From positions 310,001 to 374,000 of the forward strand of contig NZ_WOFE01000003.1 in NCBI RefSeq assembly GCF_016881405.1: a stretch of DNA of 64,000 nucleotides, in the 5' to 3' direction. The notes below the pieces were generated by a model that was not told the DNA's origin, did not search any database, and saw nothing but the letters and a program-made list of their open reading frames with translations. Positions 37,118-47,765 of the stretch are shown here, in pieces. The first letter of the stretch is position 1, and each line of letters begins with the position of its first letter. This DNA comes from Deefgea chitinilytica (GTDB taxonomy: Bacteria > Pseudomonadota > Gammaproteobacteria > Burkholderiales > Chitinibacteraceae). The position numbers and the translations under genes are program-made.

Positions 37118-37147
37118 GAAAGGGTGGCTTTGGCCACCCTTTCTTTA
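37118..37147 (+). terminator. Rho-independent terminator between phoU and ppx
   Basis: AAAGGGTGGC, a TTTG loop and GCCACCCTTT, then CTTT. Perfect 10-bp stem 47 bp after phoU. Confidence 0.88.
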
Positions 37148-37223
37148 TTTGGTATTTGCCATTGCGCGGCGTAGCACGTATTGTTATGCCCGCAAGCTTG
37201 CGACCTACTGGAGTGAATATCGA

Positions 37224-38717
37224 ATGAGCGACTGTTCTGTCATTGCCGCTGTTGATCTCGGCTCCAACAGCTTTCGCCTGCAAGTCGCTCGGGTGGTCGA
37301 AGGTTCTTTGTTTCCCCTTGATTCTTTAAAAGAAACTGTCCGTCTCGGTGCTGGTTTGGATGCGCAAGGTTGTCTGACGCCAGAGGCGATCAACGAGATG
37401 GTCGAGGCTTTAGGTCGCTTTGGCGAGCGTCTGATTGGCTTGCCTCCGCAATGTGTGCGAGCCGTTGCCACCAATACCTTCCGTGTTGCGAAGAATAGCG
37501 CTGATTTTCTCCCGCAGGCTGAAGCTGCCCTAGGTTTTCCGATTGAAATTATTGCCGGTCGTGAAGAAGCGCGTTTAATTTATATCGGTGCGGCGCATAG
37601 TTTGCCCAGTACCAAAGAGCGACGCTTGGTCGTCGATATTGGTGGAGGCTCTACAGAACTCATTATTGGTAGCCAATACCGCTCGTTTAGTACTGAAAGT
37701 ATTCAATTGGGTTGCGTCGGCTGGAGTGCGCGTTATTTTCCAGACGGCATCATTACTCGCGAACGAATGGAAGCGGCCGAGCTAGCGGCGCGCGGTGCGT
37801 TTTTACCGCTAGTGCCAACTTTTTATTCGGGCGAATGGCAGCGCGCAATTGGCACCTCGGGGACGGCGCGTTCATTAGCGGATATTTTAGAGTTAAACGA
37901 TTTGTCTGCACTGGGAATTACGCGTGAAGGTATGGCTGCGCTGCGTGAGAAAATGATTGCGGCAGGACATATCGATCAGTTGCAACTGAATGGTCTGCGT
38001 GATGACCGACGACCCGTGTTGCCCGGTGGTTTTGCGATTATGCATGCGGCGTTTGATATGCTGGGCATCGAACGGATGTCGATTACCTATGGCGCGCTGC
38101 GCGATGGGGTTTTGTACGACTTGGTGCAGCGTCAAACACAGTACGATGTGCGTGACCGCACGGTTGATTTCTTTCAGCGTCGCTACCATGTGGACGGCCC
38201 GCAGGCTTATCGGGTTTCTCAATTGGCGGCGGCGTTATTTGATAGTTTGCGCGGCGAAACGCAATCGGATGACGCGGTGTTAGCGCGCAATTTAACCATG
38301 GCGGCTGCCTTGCATGAAGTGGGGCGCTCGATTGCGCATGCGAGCTACCATAAACATTCGGCTTATATTTTGCAGTACGCTGATATGCCCGGGTTTTCCC
38401 GCCGAGAGCAAATTTGGCTGTCACGCTTGGTATTGGCGCACGCAGGCAGCTTAAATAAGCTCGCGAATTTAGAAATTAAGCCAGCGGAATGGGATGCGAT
38501 TTTGTGCCTGCGCTTGGCAGTGTTATTTTATCGCGCTCGCCTTGACGAAGCGCCGCCGCTGGGATTGTTATCCCATTGTGCCGAAGGTTATTGCTTAGAG
38601 CTCGATGCGGCGTGGCTGGAGGCGCATCCACTGACCTTATACGCCTTGAATGAGGAAATGAAAGCATGGCAAAACATGGGCATAAATCTACAGATCAGTC
38701 CCGTCGTCAGCGTGTAA
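37224..38717 (+). CDS. ppx: Exopolyphosphatase / GppA-family phosphatase
   Basis: Hydrolyses terminal phosphates of inorganic polyphosphate (Ppx) or converts pppGpp to ppGpp (GppA); sequence alone does not separate these reliably. The ATG at 37224 has GGAG 10 nt upstream and gives 497 residues. An upstream in-frame ATG at 37080 would translate the terminator hairpin. The actin-like fold motifs AVDLGSNSFRLQVARV, VVDIGGGSTELIIG and GTSGTARSLADIL are clear, with a C-terminal HD-like helical domain (AAALHEVGRSIAH). It follows phoU and overlaps corA by 52 bp. Confidence 0.93.
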   Translation: MSDCSVIAAVDLGSNSFRLQVARVVEGSLFPLDSLKETVRLGAGLDAQGCLTPEAINEMVEALGRFGERLIGLPPQCVRAVATNTFRVAKNSADFLPQAEAALGFPIEIIAGREEARLIYIGAAHSLPSTKERRLVVDIGGGSTELIIGSQYRSFSTESIQLGCVGWSARYFPDGIITRERMEAAELAARGAFLPLVPTFYSGEWQRAIGTSGTARSLADILELNDLSALGITREGMAALREKMIAAGHIDQLQLNGLRDDRRPVLPGGFAIMHAAFDMLGIERMSITYGALRDGVLYDLVQRQTQYDVRDRTVDFFQRRYHVDGPQAYRVSQLAAALFDSLRGETQSDDAVLARNLTMAAALHEVGRSIAHASYHKHSAYILQYADMPGFSRREQIWLSRLVLAHAGSLNKLANLEIKPAEWDAILCLRLAVLFYRARLDEAPPLGLLSHCAEGYCLELDAAWLEAHPLTLYALNEEMKAWQNMGINLQISPVVSV

Positions 38718-39775
38718 AAGCGCATCTTGCGGCCGATAAGGCGGGTGCTGCGCCCGGCACCATGCAGTATGTTGGTCATCAAGCCCCCAATCCTACCCTT
38801 GCTACTTTGATCGAATTTGGTCCAGAACCTGCTGATTTTCTGGAAACGACGTTTGATGATCTTGAATCGGGGCGCGATTATCAGCCCAAATATTCAACCT
38901 TATGGCTCAATGTACATGGTTTGGAAAATCACGAACTTCTTAAGCTAATCGGCAAGCGCTTTAAATTGCACCCTTTGGTACTCGAAGACATTCTAAATAC
39001 CCAGCAACGCCCCAAAGTTGAGCAATACGGCGAGTATTTATTTATTACTGCGCGTTTAGTGAGTGTGGATGAGGAAGGTCAGCTCGGTAGCGAGCAGGTC
39101 AGTATTATCGTTGGCCGCGGATTTGTGCTGACTTTTCAAGAAAAGCCGACCGGCACGTTTGCGGCCATTCGGGAAACTTTGCGCAGTAGTGAATCGCAAA
39201 TCCGTAAATTAGGCCCAGATTATTTGGTTTATTCTTTGCTGGATAAATTAGTTGATCGCTATTTCTTGGTGCTAGAACAGCTCGGTGAACGGAGCGAGAG
39301 CTTAGATGAGGCGATTAATGCATCACCATCGCCCGAGCAAATGAGTGAAGTGCAAGATTTGCGCCGAGGATTGCAGTACATCAAACGTAGTCTATGGCCG
39401 ATGCGCGAGGTACTTAATACTTTGCAACGTGATGATGCTGATTTTTTTCATAGCGAAACTCAGCTGTATTTACGTGATGCCTACGATCACACGGTGCAAT
39501 TGATTGAGACGGTGGAGTCTTTGCGCGAGGTCGCCGCGGGCTTGCAAGAAATGTATTTGTCTTTGCAATCACAGCGCTTAAATGAGCAAATGCGGATGCT
39601 GACGGTAATCACCACCATTTTTATGCCGCTCACCTTGATCGCCGGTATCTATGGTATGAATTTTGACAATATGCCAGAGCTGCATTGGGCGGGCGGTTAC
39701 TATGCTGTGCTGGGCTTGATGGGGGCGATTGCCATCATGTTAAGCTTGTTTTTCTGGTTACGTCGCTGGGTTTGA
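38666..39775 (+). CDS. corA: Magnesium/cobalt transporter CorA
   Basis: Pentameric Mg2+ channel of the inner membrane, 369 residues. A long cytoplasmic N-terminal domain is followed by a stalk helix and two C-terminal membrane helices. The selectivity motif GMN is at 330-332 in IAGIYGMNFDNMPE, and the protein ends FWLRRWV. The ATG at 38666, with GAGGAA 9 nt upstream, lies inside the end of ppx (52-bp overlap in another frame). The first 30 residues are Lys/Arg/His-rich and less conserved, so a later start is conceivable. It probably belongs to the ppx transcript. Confidence 0.93.
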   Translation: MAKHGHKSTDQSRRQRVKAHLAADKAGAAPGTMQYVGHQAPNPTLATLIEFGPEPADFLETTFDDLESGRDYQPKYSTLWLNVHGLENHELLKLIGKRFKLHPLVLEDILNTQQRPKVEQYGEYLFITARLVSVDEEGQLGSEQVSIIVGRGFVLTFQEKPTGTFAAIRETLRSSESQIRKLGPDYLVYSLLDKLVDRYFLVLEQLGERSESLDEAINASPSPEQMSEVQDLRRGLQYIKRSLWPMREVLNTLQRDDADFFHSETQLYLRDAYDHTVQLIETVESLREVAAGLQEMYLSLQSQRLNEQMRMLTVITTIFMPLTLIAGIYGMNFDNMPELHWAGGYYAVLGLMGAIAIMLSLFFWLRRWV

Positions 39776-39823
39776 TGTATATCGCTAGAGTCTTTGCTAA
39801 TCAAAGCAGTTAGCGATATACAT
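39775..39823. repeat. GGGTATA palindrome (type 2 repeat), copy F
   Basis: ATGTATATCGCTA and TAGCGATATACAT are perfect 13-bp inverted repeats around a 23-nt loop, starting at the corA stop codon. The outer GGG/CCC of the family is lost here. It may serve as a bidirectional terminator between the convergent corA and DUF456 genes. Confidence 0.6.
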
Positions 39824-39882
39824 ATAAGTCATTGTCTCTCGTCGTGCGCTGTACGCGCTGCAGCAAGCGCAGCAGATGCGGT

Positions 39883-40371
39883 TTAAATCAACCAAGCAAA
39901 GATAAAAACGCCGAGCATGGCTAGGGCAAGTCCTACTTTGGCAATAGCTCCTAATAGCATTCCGATACCACTGGCAACCCCGACTTTGCCTGCTCGTAGT
40001 AGGTCTTGGCGTGCATACAACTCACCCGCTGCCGCGCCGAGGAAAGGACCTAAAATCATCCCCGGAATTCCGCCCAAAATGCCAATCACTGAGCCAATTA
40101 AAGCACCCCAGACGGCGGCTTGACTGGCACCAACGCGCTTGGCGCCAATTGCGCCAGCAAAATAGTCCAGCACGCAGGAAAGCAGCATCAGCACGAATAG
40201 CAGCAGTAGTGAGAGCCAGCCAACCCGTAGAAACTGATCGTGCCATGCCAGCAAGACCATGCCAGCAAACATTAGTGGCGTAGAGGGTAGTAGCGGTAGT
40301 ATGGTGCCGGCTAAGCCGCCGAATATCATCACACCACCGAGCAGCCAAATGATGAGGTCTAAACTTTCCAA
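39883..40371 (-). CDS. DUF456-family membrane protein
   Basis: Small integral membrane protein of 162 residues with about four hydrophobic segments and Gly-rich turns. IWLLGGVMIFGGLAGTILPLLPSTPLMFAGM, its first 30 or so residues, and the central IGILGGIPGMILGPFLGAAAGEL are characteristic of DUF456. Function is unknown; the glycine-zipper-like helices suggest tight membrane packing. It is convergent with corA and has no close co-directional partner. Confidence 0.85.
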   Translation of the reverse strand: MESLDLIIWLLGGVMIFGGLAGTILPLLPSTPLMFAGMVLLAWHDQFLRVGWLSLLLLFVLMLLSCVLDYFAGAIGAKRVGASQAAVWGALIGSVIGILGGIPGMILGPFLGAAAGELYARQDLLRAGKVGVASGIGMLLGAIAKVGLALAMLGVFIFAWLI

Positions 40372-40523
40372 AATGAAATCCTTCTGTGGTGCTTAACGCT
40401 GAGGCAGTTTGATTTGACGCCGAGACATAAAAATAGTGCCGCAGATTGAAAAAATAAAAACACGGTAAAACAATCATTTATTAGATTGTACTTCCGCTAA
40501 TCAAAACAAATCCATCAAAAGAG

Positions 40524-40552
40524 TTGACGCTGAGCGCTGGGTGGTGTTTAAT
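40524..40552 (+). promoter_or_regulatory. Promoter of the tRNA-Phe genes
   Basis: TTGACG (40524-40529), a 17-bp spacer and TTTAAT (40547-40552). Transcription would start near 40559, about 27 nt before the first tRNA. Confidence 0.75.
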
Positions 40553-40585
40553 TGCGGCTCTTCGAAACGAAGCAGTGTTTCGAAT

Positions 40586-40661
40586 GGCTCGTTAGCTCAG
40601 TTGGTAGAGCAGCGGATTGAAAATCCGCGTGTCCGTGGTTCGATTCCGCGACGAGCCACCA
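40586..40661 (+). tRNA. tRNA-Phe (GAA), first copy
   Basis: 76-nt cloverleaf with acceptor GGCTCGT/ACGAGCC, D-arm AGCTCAGTTGGTAGAGC, anticodon loop TGAAAAT (GAA) on the GCGGA/TCCGC stem, T-arm GTGGTTCGATTCCGC and encoded CCA. Confidence 0.97.
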
Positions 40662-40670
40662 AGTATTCAA

Positions 40671-40697
40671 GGGTCTAGCTACTGGCTAGACCCTTTT
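40671..40697 (+). terminator. Terminator-like hairpin between the two tRNA-Phe genes
   Basis: GGGTCTAG and CTAGACCC pair around CTACTGG, followed by TTTTT. It would separate the two identical tRNA genes transcriptionally or act as a processing signal. Confidence 0.75.
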
Positions 40698-40716
40698 TCA
40701 AATGCTCTAGTAGCAT

Positions 40717-40792
40717 GGCTCGTTAGCTCAGTTGGTAGAGCAGCGGATTGAAAATCCGCGTGTCCGTGGTTCGATTCCGCGACGAGCCACCA
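40717..40792 (+). tRNA. tRNA-Phe (GAA), second copy
   Basis: Identical in all 76 positions to the copy 131 bp upstream, including the CCA end. The flanking sequences differ except for a few bases, so the duplicated unit is the tRNA itself. Confidence 0.97.
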
Positions 40793-40813
40793 GAATTTCG
40801 GTTTAAACCGAGC

Positions 40814-40848
40814 AAAAGCCCGCGAATGCAAGTTCGGCGGGTTTTTTG
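40814..40848 (+). terminator. Rho-independent terminator after tRNA-Phe
   Basis: AAAAGCCCGCGAA pairs with TTCGGCGGGTTTT (small bulge) around TGCAAG, followed by more T residues. Confidence 0.88.
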
Positions 40849-40855
40849 TTATCTG

Positions 40856-40903
40856 GGGTATTGTCCGCTAGCGCTTTGAGGTGAATGCCTGTAGTGCAAT
40901 ACC
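40856..40903. repeat. GGGTATA palindrome (type 2 repeat), copy G
   Basis: Begins GGGTATTGTCCGCTAGC and ends TGTAGTGCAATACC. It sits between the tRNA-Phe and ilvD terminators. Confidence 0.55.
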
Positions 40904-40910
40904 TAATAAA

Positions 40911-40937
40911 AAAAAGACAGCCGAGGCTGTCTTTTTT
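40911..40937 (-). terminator. Terminator of ilvD (possibly bidirectional)
   Basis: AAAAAGACAGCC, GA, GGCTGTCTTTTTT: a perfect stem with A-run and T-run on the two sides, so it can work in both directions. It lies 17 bp beyond the ilvD stop. Confidence 0.9.
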
Positions 40938-40954
40938 GTTGGATGCAATGCAAT

Positions 40955-42814
40955 TTAATCTTTGCGTTCCACTTGGCTGACATCGCGCACTGCGCCAGTG
41001 TCGGCACTGGTGGTCATCGCGGCGTAGGCGCGTAGCGCTGCGCTGACAAAGCGTTCGCGGCTAACCGGTTTCCATGCGTCTTTGCCGCGAGCATTCATCG
41101 CTGCGCGGCGAGCATCGAGTGCTGCGGCGTCAATTTTGAGATTGATGCTGCGATTTGGAATATCAATTTCAATCGTATCGCCTTCTTCCACCAAGCCAAT
41201 CGCACCACCTTCGGCGGCTTCTGGGCTGGCGTGGCCAATCGATAAGCCGGATGTGCCGCCCGAGAAGCGACCGTCAGTGAGTAGGGCGCACGCTTTGCCG
41301 AGGCCTTTTGATTTGAGGTATGACGTTGGGTAGAGCATTTCTTGCATGCCAGGGCCGCCTTTCGGGCCTTCGTAGCGAATGATGACAACGTCACCCGCAA
41401 CGACTTCATCGGCCAAAATACTAGCAACGGCATCGTCTTGTGATTCGTAAACGCGTGCGCGCCCGGTAAATTTCAGGATCGAATCGTCTACGCCAGCGGT
41501 TTTGACGATGCAGCCGCGTTCGGCGATGTTGCCGTATAGGACTGCGATGCCGCCGTCTTGCGAGTAAGCGTGTTCTTTGCTGCGGATGCAGCCATTTTCA
41601 CGATCCAAATCTAATTCAGGCCAGCGCATGCTTTGGCTGAATGCAATCGTGGTGGCTACGCCGCCGGGGGCTGCGCGATACATCAAGTGTGCCAAGCTAT
41701 CGGGTGAGTTTTTGATGACGTCCCATTGATCTAAGCTTGCGCCCATGGTTTTGGCGTGAACGGTAGGGACGTCACGATGGATTAAGCCCGCACGATCAAG
41801 TTCGGCTAAGATGCCGATCACGCCGCCAGCGCGGTGTACGTCTTCCATATGGTATTTCTGTGTGGCTGGGGCGACTTTGGCGAGGCAGGGTACTTTGCGG
41901 CTCATGCGATCGATGTCGGCCATTTTGAAATCAACACCGGCTTCGTTGGCGGCAGCGAGTAAGTGCAATACGGTATTGGTTGAGCCGCCCATCGCGATGT
42001 CGAGCGCAATCGCGTTTTCAAACGCTTTGAAGGTGGCGATATTGCGTGGCAAGACCGATTCGTCGCCTTGCTCATAGTAACGTTTGGCTAGCTCAACAAT
42101 GGTGCGGCCTGCTTGTAGGAATAATTGCTTGCGATCGCCGTGTGTGGCGAGCATTGAACCGTTGCCTGGTAATGAAAGACCGAGTGCTTCGGTGAGGCAG
42201 TTCATTGAGTTAGCGGTAAACATGCCAGAGCACGAACCACAGGTCGGGCAGGCGCTACGTTCAACGGCGGCGACTTCTTCATCGCTGACACGGCTGTCGG
42301 CGGCTTCGACCATCGCATCAACCAAGTCGAGCTTGCGAATTTCGCCATTCCAGTTCACTTTGCCCGCTTCCATTGGGCCACCAGAAACGAAAATAACTGG
42401 GATATTGAGGCGTAAAGATGCCATTAACATGCCGGGGGTAATTTTGTCGCAGTTTGAAATGCATACGATTGCGTCGGCGCAATGGGCGTTGACCATGTAT
42501 TCGACTGAATCCGCAATTAAATCGCGGCTTGGCAGGCTATACAGCATGCCGCCATGACCCATGGCGATGCCGTCATCAACGGCAATCGTGTTGAATTCTT
42601 TGGCGACGCCACCCGCTTTTTCGATTTCACGAGCCACCAATTGGCCCAGATTGTGTAGGTGAACGTGACCAGGGACGAACTGGGTAAATGAGTTGCAAAC
42701 AGCGATAATGGGCTTGTCGAAGTCGCCGTCTTTCATGCCAGTGGCGCGCCAAAGGGCGCGGGCGCCGGCCATATTACGGCCGTGAGTCGTGGTGCGTGAG
42801 CGATAGGTTGGCAT
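40955..42814 (-). CDS. ilvD: Dihydroxy-acid dehydratase
   Basis: Fe-S enzyme of valine, leucine and isoleucine synthesis that dehydrates 2,3-dihydroxy-3-methyl acids to 2-keto acids. Full length at 619 residues. It begins [27 protein letters not shown], the usual long-form N-terminus. The cluster cysteines are in [29 protein letters not shown] and [37 protein letters not shown] marks the C-terminal active site. It is alone on the minus strand, divergent from lgt; no other ilv genes are in the window. Confidence 0.98.
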   Translation of the reverse strand: MPTYRSRTTTHGRNMAGARALWRATGMKDGDFDKPIIAVCNSFTQFVPGHVHLHNLGQLVAREIEKAGGVAKEFNTIAVDDGIAMGHGGMLYSLPSRDLIADSVEYMVNAHCADAIVCISNCDKITPGMLMASLRLNIPVIFVSGGPMEAGKVNWNGEIRKLDLVDAMVEAADSRVSDEEVAAVERSACPTCGSCSGMFTANSMNCLTEALGLSLPGNGSMLATHGDRKQLFLQAGRTIVELAKRYYEQGDESVLPRNIATFKAFENAIALDIAMGGSTNTVLHLLAAANEAGVDFKMADIDRMSRKVPCLAKVAPATQKYHMEDVHRAGGVIGILAELDRAGLIHRDVPTVHAKTMGASLDQWDVIKNSPDSLAHLMYRAAPGGVATTIAFSQSMRWPELDLDRENGCIRSKEHAYSQDGGIAVLYGNIAERGCIVKTAGVDDSILKFTGRARVYESQDDAVASILADEVVAGDVVIIRYEGPKGGPGMQEMLYPTSYLKSKGLGKACALLTDGRFSGGTSGLSIGHASPEAAEGGAIGLVEEGDTIEIDIPNRSINLKIDAAALDARRAAMNARGKDAWKPVSRERFVSAALRAYAAMTTSADTGAVRDVSQVERKD

Positions 42815-42983
42815 GTCGTTTCCTTTTGCGGTGTGCGAATAGTGAGTAGATTGTAGCGAAAAAAAAGCAATACAGGTTTTCAGAAGTGCGCAAGGTAAAT
42901 TGTCTTTGTGTCTGTAATACGAAAAGCTGATAGAAGTGAAGTGTCTGGCGGTATAATCGCGGCCTCACTTTTAGAGGCTGATT

Positions 42984-43784
42984 ATGTTAGTTCATCCGCA
43001 ATTTGATCCGGTCGCCATCCATATTTATGGCGGATTTGGTGTGCACTGGTACGGTCTGATGTACTTAATCGGATTCGTTTTGTTTGTGATGTTGGGGCGC
43101 TGGCGGATACGAAGAGGCAATCCGCCGGGGTGGCAGACGAGCGAAATGGATGACTTGCTCTTCTATGGTGTCATGGGTGTGATTTTGGGGGGGCGCTTAG
43201 GGTATGTGTTGTTTTACAAACCTGCATTTTATTTGGCACATCCATTCGATATTCTAAAGGTCTGGGAAGGCGGAATGGCTTTTCATGGCGGATTTTTGGG
43301 GGTGTTGGTGGCGATGGCCTTGTTTGGTCGCAAAACCAATCGAAGTTTTTTTCAGGTGACTGATTTTATTGCGCCATTGGTTCCGCTGGGTTTGGCCGCA
43401 GGGCGGTTGGGGAACTTCATTAATGGCGAATTGTGGGGGCGAGTGACTGATGCGGCGACGCCGTGGGCGATGATTTTTCCGCAAGCAATGGATGGTTTGC
43501 CGCGACATCCCTCTCAACTGTATCAATTTGCGTTGGAAGGGGTATTGCTGTTTGTGATTTTGTGGCGCTATTCAGCCAAGCCCAGAGCGACTGGGCAAAT
43601 TTCTGCGTTATTTTTGATTGGTTATGGTGCGTTCCGTTTTATCGCCGAATTTGCACGTGAGCCAGATGACTTTTTGGGCTTGCTTGCGATGAATTTAAGT
43701 ATGGGGCAATTGCTGTCGCTGCCGATGATTATCTTCGGGTTGGTTTTGTTGGTTTGGTCTAATGGTAAGAAAAGCATGCTATAG
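42984..43784 (+). CDS. lgt: Prolipoprotein diacylglyceryl transferase
   Basis: Inner-membrane enzyme that attaches diacylglycerol to the lipobox cysteine of prolipoproteins, the first step of lipoprotein maturation. The 266-residue protein has about seven membrane helices. His101 in [10 protein letters not shown] and the signature [14 protein letters not shown] (with Arg141) correspond to the essential His103 and Arg143 region of E. coli Lgt. TATAAT at 42952-42957 is a likely -10 box. ilvD is divergent upstream, and the frequent partner thyA is not seen. Confidence 0.96.
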   Translation: MLVHPQFDPVAIHIYGGFGVHWYGLMYLIGFVLFVMLGRWRIRRGNPPGWQTSEMDDLLFYGVMGVILGGRLGYVLFYKPAFYLAHPFDILKVWEGGMAFHGGFLGVLVAMALFGRKTNRSFFQVTDFIAPLVPLGLAAGRLGNFINGELWGRVTDAATPWAMIFPQAMDGLPRHPSQLYQFALEGVLLFVILWRYSAKPRATGQISALFLIGYGAFRFIAEFAREPDDFLGLLAMNLSMGQLLSLPMIIFGLVLLVWSNGKKSML

Positions 43785-43871
43785 GCGCAGTAGAGTAAAA
43801 ATATTTACGTAATAAAATGAGTGCGTTAGCTATTTTTACCTAGAAAATTAAGTCAAAATAGTCAAAACTAT

Positions 43872-43900
43872 TTGACGTCTTTGGGGGCTCTGTTCATAAT
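43872..43900 (+). promoter_or_regulatory. Promoter of the tRNA-Tyr/Gly/Thr-tuf operon
   Basis: TTGACG (43872-43877), a 17-bp spacer and CATAAT (43895-43900), with the predicted start about 7 nt before tRNA-Tyr. Its strength fits a stable-RNA operon. Confidence 0.85.
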
Positions 43901-43913
43901 GCTGGCTCTCTGT

Positions 43914-43999
43914 GGCGGGGTTACCCCAGCGGTCAACGGGTCCGGACTGTAAATCCGGCGGCTCTGCCTTCGAAGGTTCGAATCCTTCCCCCGCCACCA
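43914..43999 (+). tRNA. tRNA-Tyr (GTA)
   Basis: 86-nt class II tRNA with acceptor GGCGGGG/CCCCGCC, a long variable arm (CGGCTCTGCCTTCG), anticodon loop CTGTAAA (GTA) and encoded CCA. Confidence 0.97.
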
Positions 44000-44053
44000 G
44001 AAACCCAATTGTCGAGCTTGCGACAGTAAGGGCGAATCACAGGAATAAGTCAT

Positions 44054-44127
44054 GCGGGTGTAGCTCAATGGTAGAGCAGAAGCCTTCCAAGCTTACGACG
44101 AGGGTTCGATTCCCTTCACCCGCTCCA
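44054..44127 (+). tRNA. tRNA-Gly (TCC)
   Basis: 74-nt cloverleaf with GCGGGTG/CACCCGC acceptor stem, anticodon loop CTTCCAA (TCC), GGGTTCGATTCCC T-arm and encoded CCA. Confidence 0.97.
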
Positions 44128-44133
44128 GTTTTT

Positions 44134-44208
<75 letters not shown>

Positions 44209-44258
44209 ACAGTTGTCAGTTATTAATTTATTTCAAGATCTCGAGAAGGAAATAAGCA

Positions 44259-45449
<1,191 letters not shown>

Positions 45450-45454
45450 AAAGG

Positions 45455-45483
45455 TTGTAAAAAGGGTGTAACGCTGTTATAGT
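45455..45483 (+). promoter_or_regulatory. Promoter for tRNA-Trp and secE-nusG
   Basis: TTGTAA (45455-45460), a 17-bp spacer and TATAGT (45478-45483), shortly after the tuf stop and 15 bp before the tRNA. Confidence 0.6.
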
Positions 45484-45497
45484 TATGCCCTCTCCGT

Positions 45498-45573
45498 AGG
45501 CGAGTAGCTCAATTGGTAGAGTACCGGTCTCCAAAACCGGGGGTTGTGGGTTCGAGACCCCCCTCGCCTGCCA
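45498..45573 (+). tRNA. tRNA-Trp (CCA)
   Basis: 76-nt cloverleaf with AGGCGAG/CTCGCCT acceptor stem, anticodon loop CTCCAAA (CCA) on the CCGGT/ACCGG stem, and encoded CCA end. The tuf-trpT-secE order is common in betaproteobacteria. Confidence 0.97.
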
Positions 45574-45584
45574 CAATATATCAA

Positions 45585-45619
45585 CGGAGCCGTTCCTGAG
45601 AAGGAGCGGCTCTGTTTTA
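45585..45619 (+). terminator. Terminator-like hairpin between tRNA-Trp and secE
   Basis: CGGAGCCGTTCCT pairs with AGGAGCGGCTCTG (two mismatches or wobble pairs) around GAGA, then TTTTA. It lies 18 bp before secE, so it may attenuate rather than fully end transcription. Confidence 0.65.
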
Positions 45620-45637
45620 TGGGTCGCAGATAAAGCA

Positions 45638-45994
45638 ATGCAAAGCATAGAACGAGTGAAGATAGTAGCTGCCCTTTCGTTGGTGTTGTTGGGTGTGGCT
45701 GGTTTTTATATGGTTCCGGCAGGGCAATCCTTTTTGGGTTCTGTGTCTGTCGCTGTGGGCTTGATTGCAGCAGGTGTAGTAATGTGGTTCACCACTTTGG
45801 GCCGCACATTTGTTGACTATGCTCGTGATTCGGTTAAAGAAGCGCAGAAGGTTGTTTGGCCTAGCAAGAAAGAAACTTGGCAGGTGACTGCGGTTGTTTT
45901 CTTATTTGTTAGTGTTTTATCTCTGTTTATGTGGGCGGTTGACTCTGGTCTCGCTTGGTTGTTTTACGATATCGTGCTCGGTCGCGGTAAATAA
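45638..45994 (+). CDS. secE: Preprotein translocase subunit SecE
   Basis: Essential clamp of the SecYEG channel, 118 residues with three membrane helices (about 9-27, 33-52 and 87-112). The conserved amphipathic segment [23 protein letters not shown] before the last helix identifies SecE. nusG follows after 14 bp, the near-universal secE-nusG pair. Confidence 0.97.
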   Translation: MQSIERVKIVAALSLVLLGVAGFYMVPAGQSFLGSVSVAVGLIAAGVVMWFTTLGRTFVDYARDSVKEAQKVVWPSKKETWQVTAVVFLFVSVLSLFMWAVDSGLAWLFYDIVLGRGK

Positions 45995-46008
45995 ACGGAG
46001 TGTTAACG

Positions 46009-46542
46009 ATGGGTATGCGTTGGTATGTAGTACATGCGTATTCTGGCTTTGAAAAGAGCGTTCAGAAAGCATTGATTGAAAAAATTAGTCGGCTGGATAT
46101 GGGCCATTTATTTGGCCAAATTTTAGTTCCAGTCGAAGAAGTGATGGAAATTAAAAACGGTAAAAAAACGCTCACTGAGCGTAAATTTTATCCAGGTTAT
46201 GTCTTTGTAGAGATGGACATGACCGACGACAGCTGGCACTTGGTGAAAAGTACGCCAAAAGTGACTGGTTTTATTGGCGGTAGCGGCACTAAACCAATGC
46301 CAATTCCTGCGCGAGAAGTTGAGCGCATGATGCAGCAAGTGCAAGAAGGCGTTGAGAAGCCGCGTCCGAAAGTATTGTTTGAAGTAGGTGAGTCATTGCG
46401 TGTAACGGATGGCCCATTTGCCGACTTTAACGCAACCGTTGAAGTGATTGACTATGAGAAGAGTCGCCTGAAGGTGTCGGTGATGATTTTTGGTCGAGCT
46501 ACTCCGGTTGATCTGGAATTTTCACAAGTCGAGAAGATTTGA
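46009..46542 (+). CDS. nusG: Transcription termination/antitermination protein NusG
   Basis: Binds RNA polymerase and couples it to Rho or to ribosomal protein S10. 177 residues from the ATG at 46009, which has GGAG about 8 nt upstream; a start at 46000 would add only three residues. The NGN domain begins [22 protein letters not shown], and the C-terminal KOW domain has [25 protein letters not shown]. It lies in the secE-nusG-rplK run. Confidence 0.98.
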   Translation: MGMRWYVVHAYSGFEKSVQKALIEKISRLDMGHLFGQILVPVEEVMEIKNGKKTLTERKFYPGYVFVEMDMTDDSWHLVKSTPKVTGFIGGSGTKPMPIPAREVERMMQQVQEGVEKPRPKVLFEVGESLRVTDGPFADFNATVEVIDYEKSRLKVSVMIFGRATPVDLEFSQVEKI

Positions 46543-46627
46543 TTTGTGTAGGCTGACGCAGTAATGCGTTGATGTTTGGGGAGCTGGATATTTTCCAGCG
46601 TTTGACCCGTTTTTTAGGAGTTGTATC

Positions 46628-47059
46628 GTGGCTAAAAAAATTGTCGGCTATGTAAAGCTGCAAGTGCCCGCTGGTAAAGCAAATCCATCGCCACCAATCG
46701 GTCCGGCTTTGGGTCAGCGTGGTTTGAATATTATGGAATTTTGTAAAGCATTTAATGCTGCAACCCAAGGTGTTGAGCCTGGCTTGCCAATTCCAGTGGT
46801 AATTACTGCATATGCAGATAAATCATTCACTTTCGTGATGAAATCGCCTCCTGCAACTATTCTGTTGAAGAAAGCTGCTGGTATCACTAAAGGTTCTTCA
46901 CGCCCACATACTGACAAGGTTGGTGTTGTGACTCGTGCTCAACTTGAAGAAATCGTTAAAACTAAGCAAAACGACTTGACTGGTGCTGATATGGACGCTT
47001 CAGTACGTATTCTTGCGGGTTCTGCACGTTCAATCGGTATTACCGTGGAGGGCGTGTAA
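46628..47059 (+). CDS. rplK: 50S ribosomal protein L11
   Basis: 143-residue L11, part of the GTPase-associated centre. N-terminal [26 protein letters not shown] and C-terminal [21 protein letters not shown] are typical. It uses a GTG start with AGGAG 8 nt upstream. The 85-nt leader contains a CTGGA/TCCAG hairpin. In E. coli, L1 represses this operon through its leader; whether this hairpin is the site is unclear. rplA begins on the next base after the stop. Confidence 0.98.
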   Translation: MAKKIVGYVKLQVPAGKANPSPPIGPALGQRGLNIMEFCKAFNAATQGVEPGLPIPVVITAYADKSFTFVMKSPPATILLKKAAGITKGSSRPHTDKVGVVTRAQLEEIVKTKQNDLTGADMDASVRILAGSARSIGITVEGV

Positions 47060-47755
47060 ATGGCTAAGGTTTCTAAGCGTCTTGCAGCTCTGAATGCAAC
47101 TGTTGATCGCAACAAATTCTACCCAGTAGCAGAGGCAATTGCCTTGGTGCAATCTGCGGCTACTGCGAAATTTAACGAATCAGTTGACGTATCTTTCAAC
47201 CTTGGTGTTGACCCACGTAAATCCGACCAAGTTGTTCGTGGTGCGGTGGTGTTGCCAAAAGGTACCGGTAAAACTGTACGTGTTGCTGTGTTTACACAAG
47301 GCGCGAACGTTGAATTGGCTAAAGCAGCTGGTGCAGACATCGTTGGTTTTGACGATTTGGCTGAACAAATTAAAGCTGGCGTAATGGACTTTGATATTGT
47401 GATTGCATCTCCAGATGCAATGCGTATCGTTGGTCAATTGGGTCAAATCTTGGGTCCACGTGGCATGATGCCTAACCCGAAAGTAGGTACTGTAACTCCG
47501 AATGTTGCTGAAGCGGTTAAAAACGCAAAAGCCGGTCAAGTTCAATACCGTACTGACAAAGGTGGTGTTGTGCATGCAACAATCGGCCGTGCAAACTTTA
47601 CTGTCGCTGATTTGCAAGAGAACTTGGTTGCTTTGGCAGATGCTTTGCAAAAAGCAAAACCAGCAAGCTCTAAAGGCGTGTACTTTAAGAAGATCGCTGT
47701 TTCTAGCACTATGGGTGTAGGCGTACGCGTCGACACAGCCACAGTTCTAGCATAA
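47060..47755 (+). CDS. rplA: 50S ribosomal protein L1
   Basis: 231-residue L1 of the L1 stalk, which helps release deacylated tRNA and binds its own mRNA to regulate rplKA. Signature motifs include [21 protein letters not shown] and [19 protein letters not shown]. It starts immediately after the rplK stop (TAA-ATG), so the two are translationally coupled. Confidence 0.98.
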   Translation: MAKVSKRLAALNATVDRNKFYPVAEAIALVQSAATAKFNESVDVSFNLGVDPRKSDQVVRGAVVLPKGTGKTVRVAVFTQGANVELAKAAGADIVGFDDLAEQIKAGVMDFDIVIASPDAMRIVGQLGQILGPRGMMPNPKVGTVTPNVAEAVKNAKAGQVQYRTDKGGVVHATIGRANFTVADLQENLVALADALQKAKPASSKGVYFKKIAVSSTMGVGVRVDTATVLA

Positions 47756-47765
47756 AGACTTTGGG

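Noticed and set aside
37080-37223. N-terminal extension of ppx to the upstream ATG
   Set aside because: It would translate through a clear terminator hairpin and add residues unlike the family. The ATG at 37224 has a good RBS and the expected N-terminus.
40586-40792. tRNA-Phe pair as an integration site for a mobile element
   Set aside because: The duplication is the whole tRNA with only a short spacer. There is no integrase, and the second copy is complete rather than a 3' fragment.
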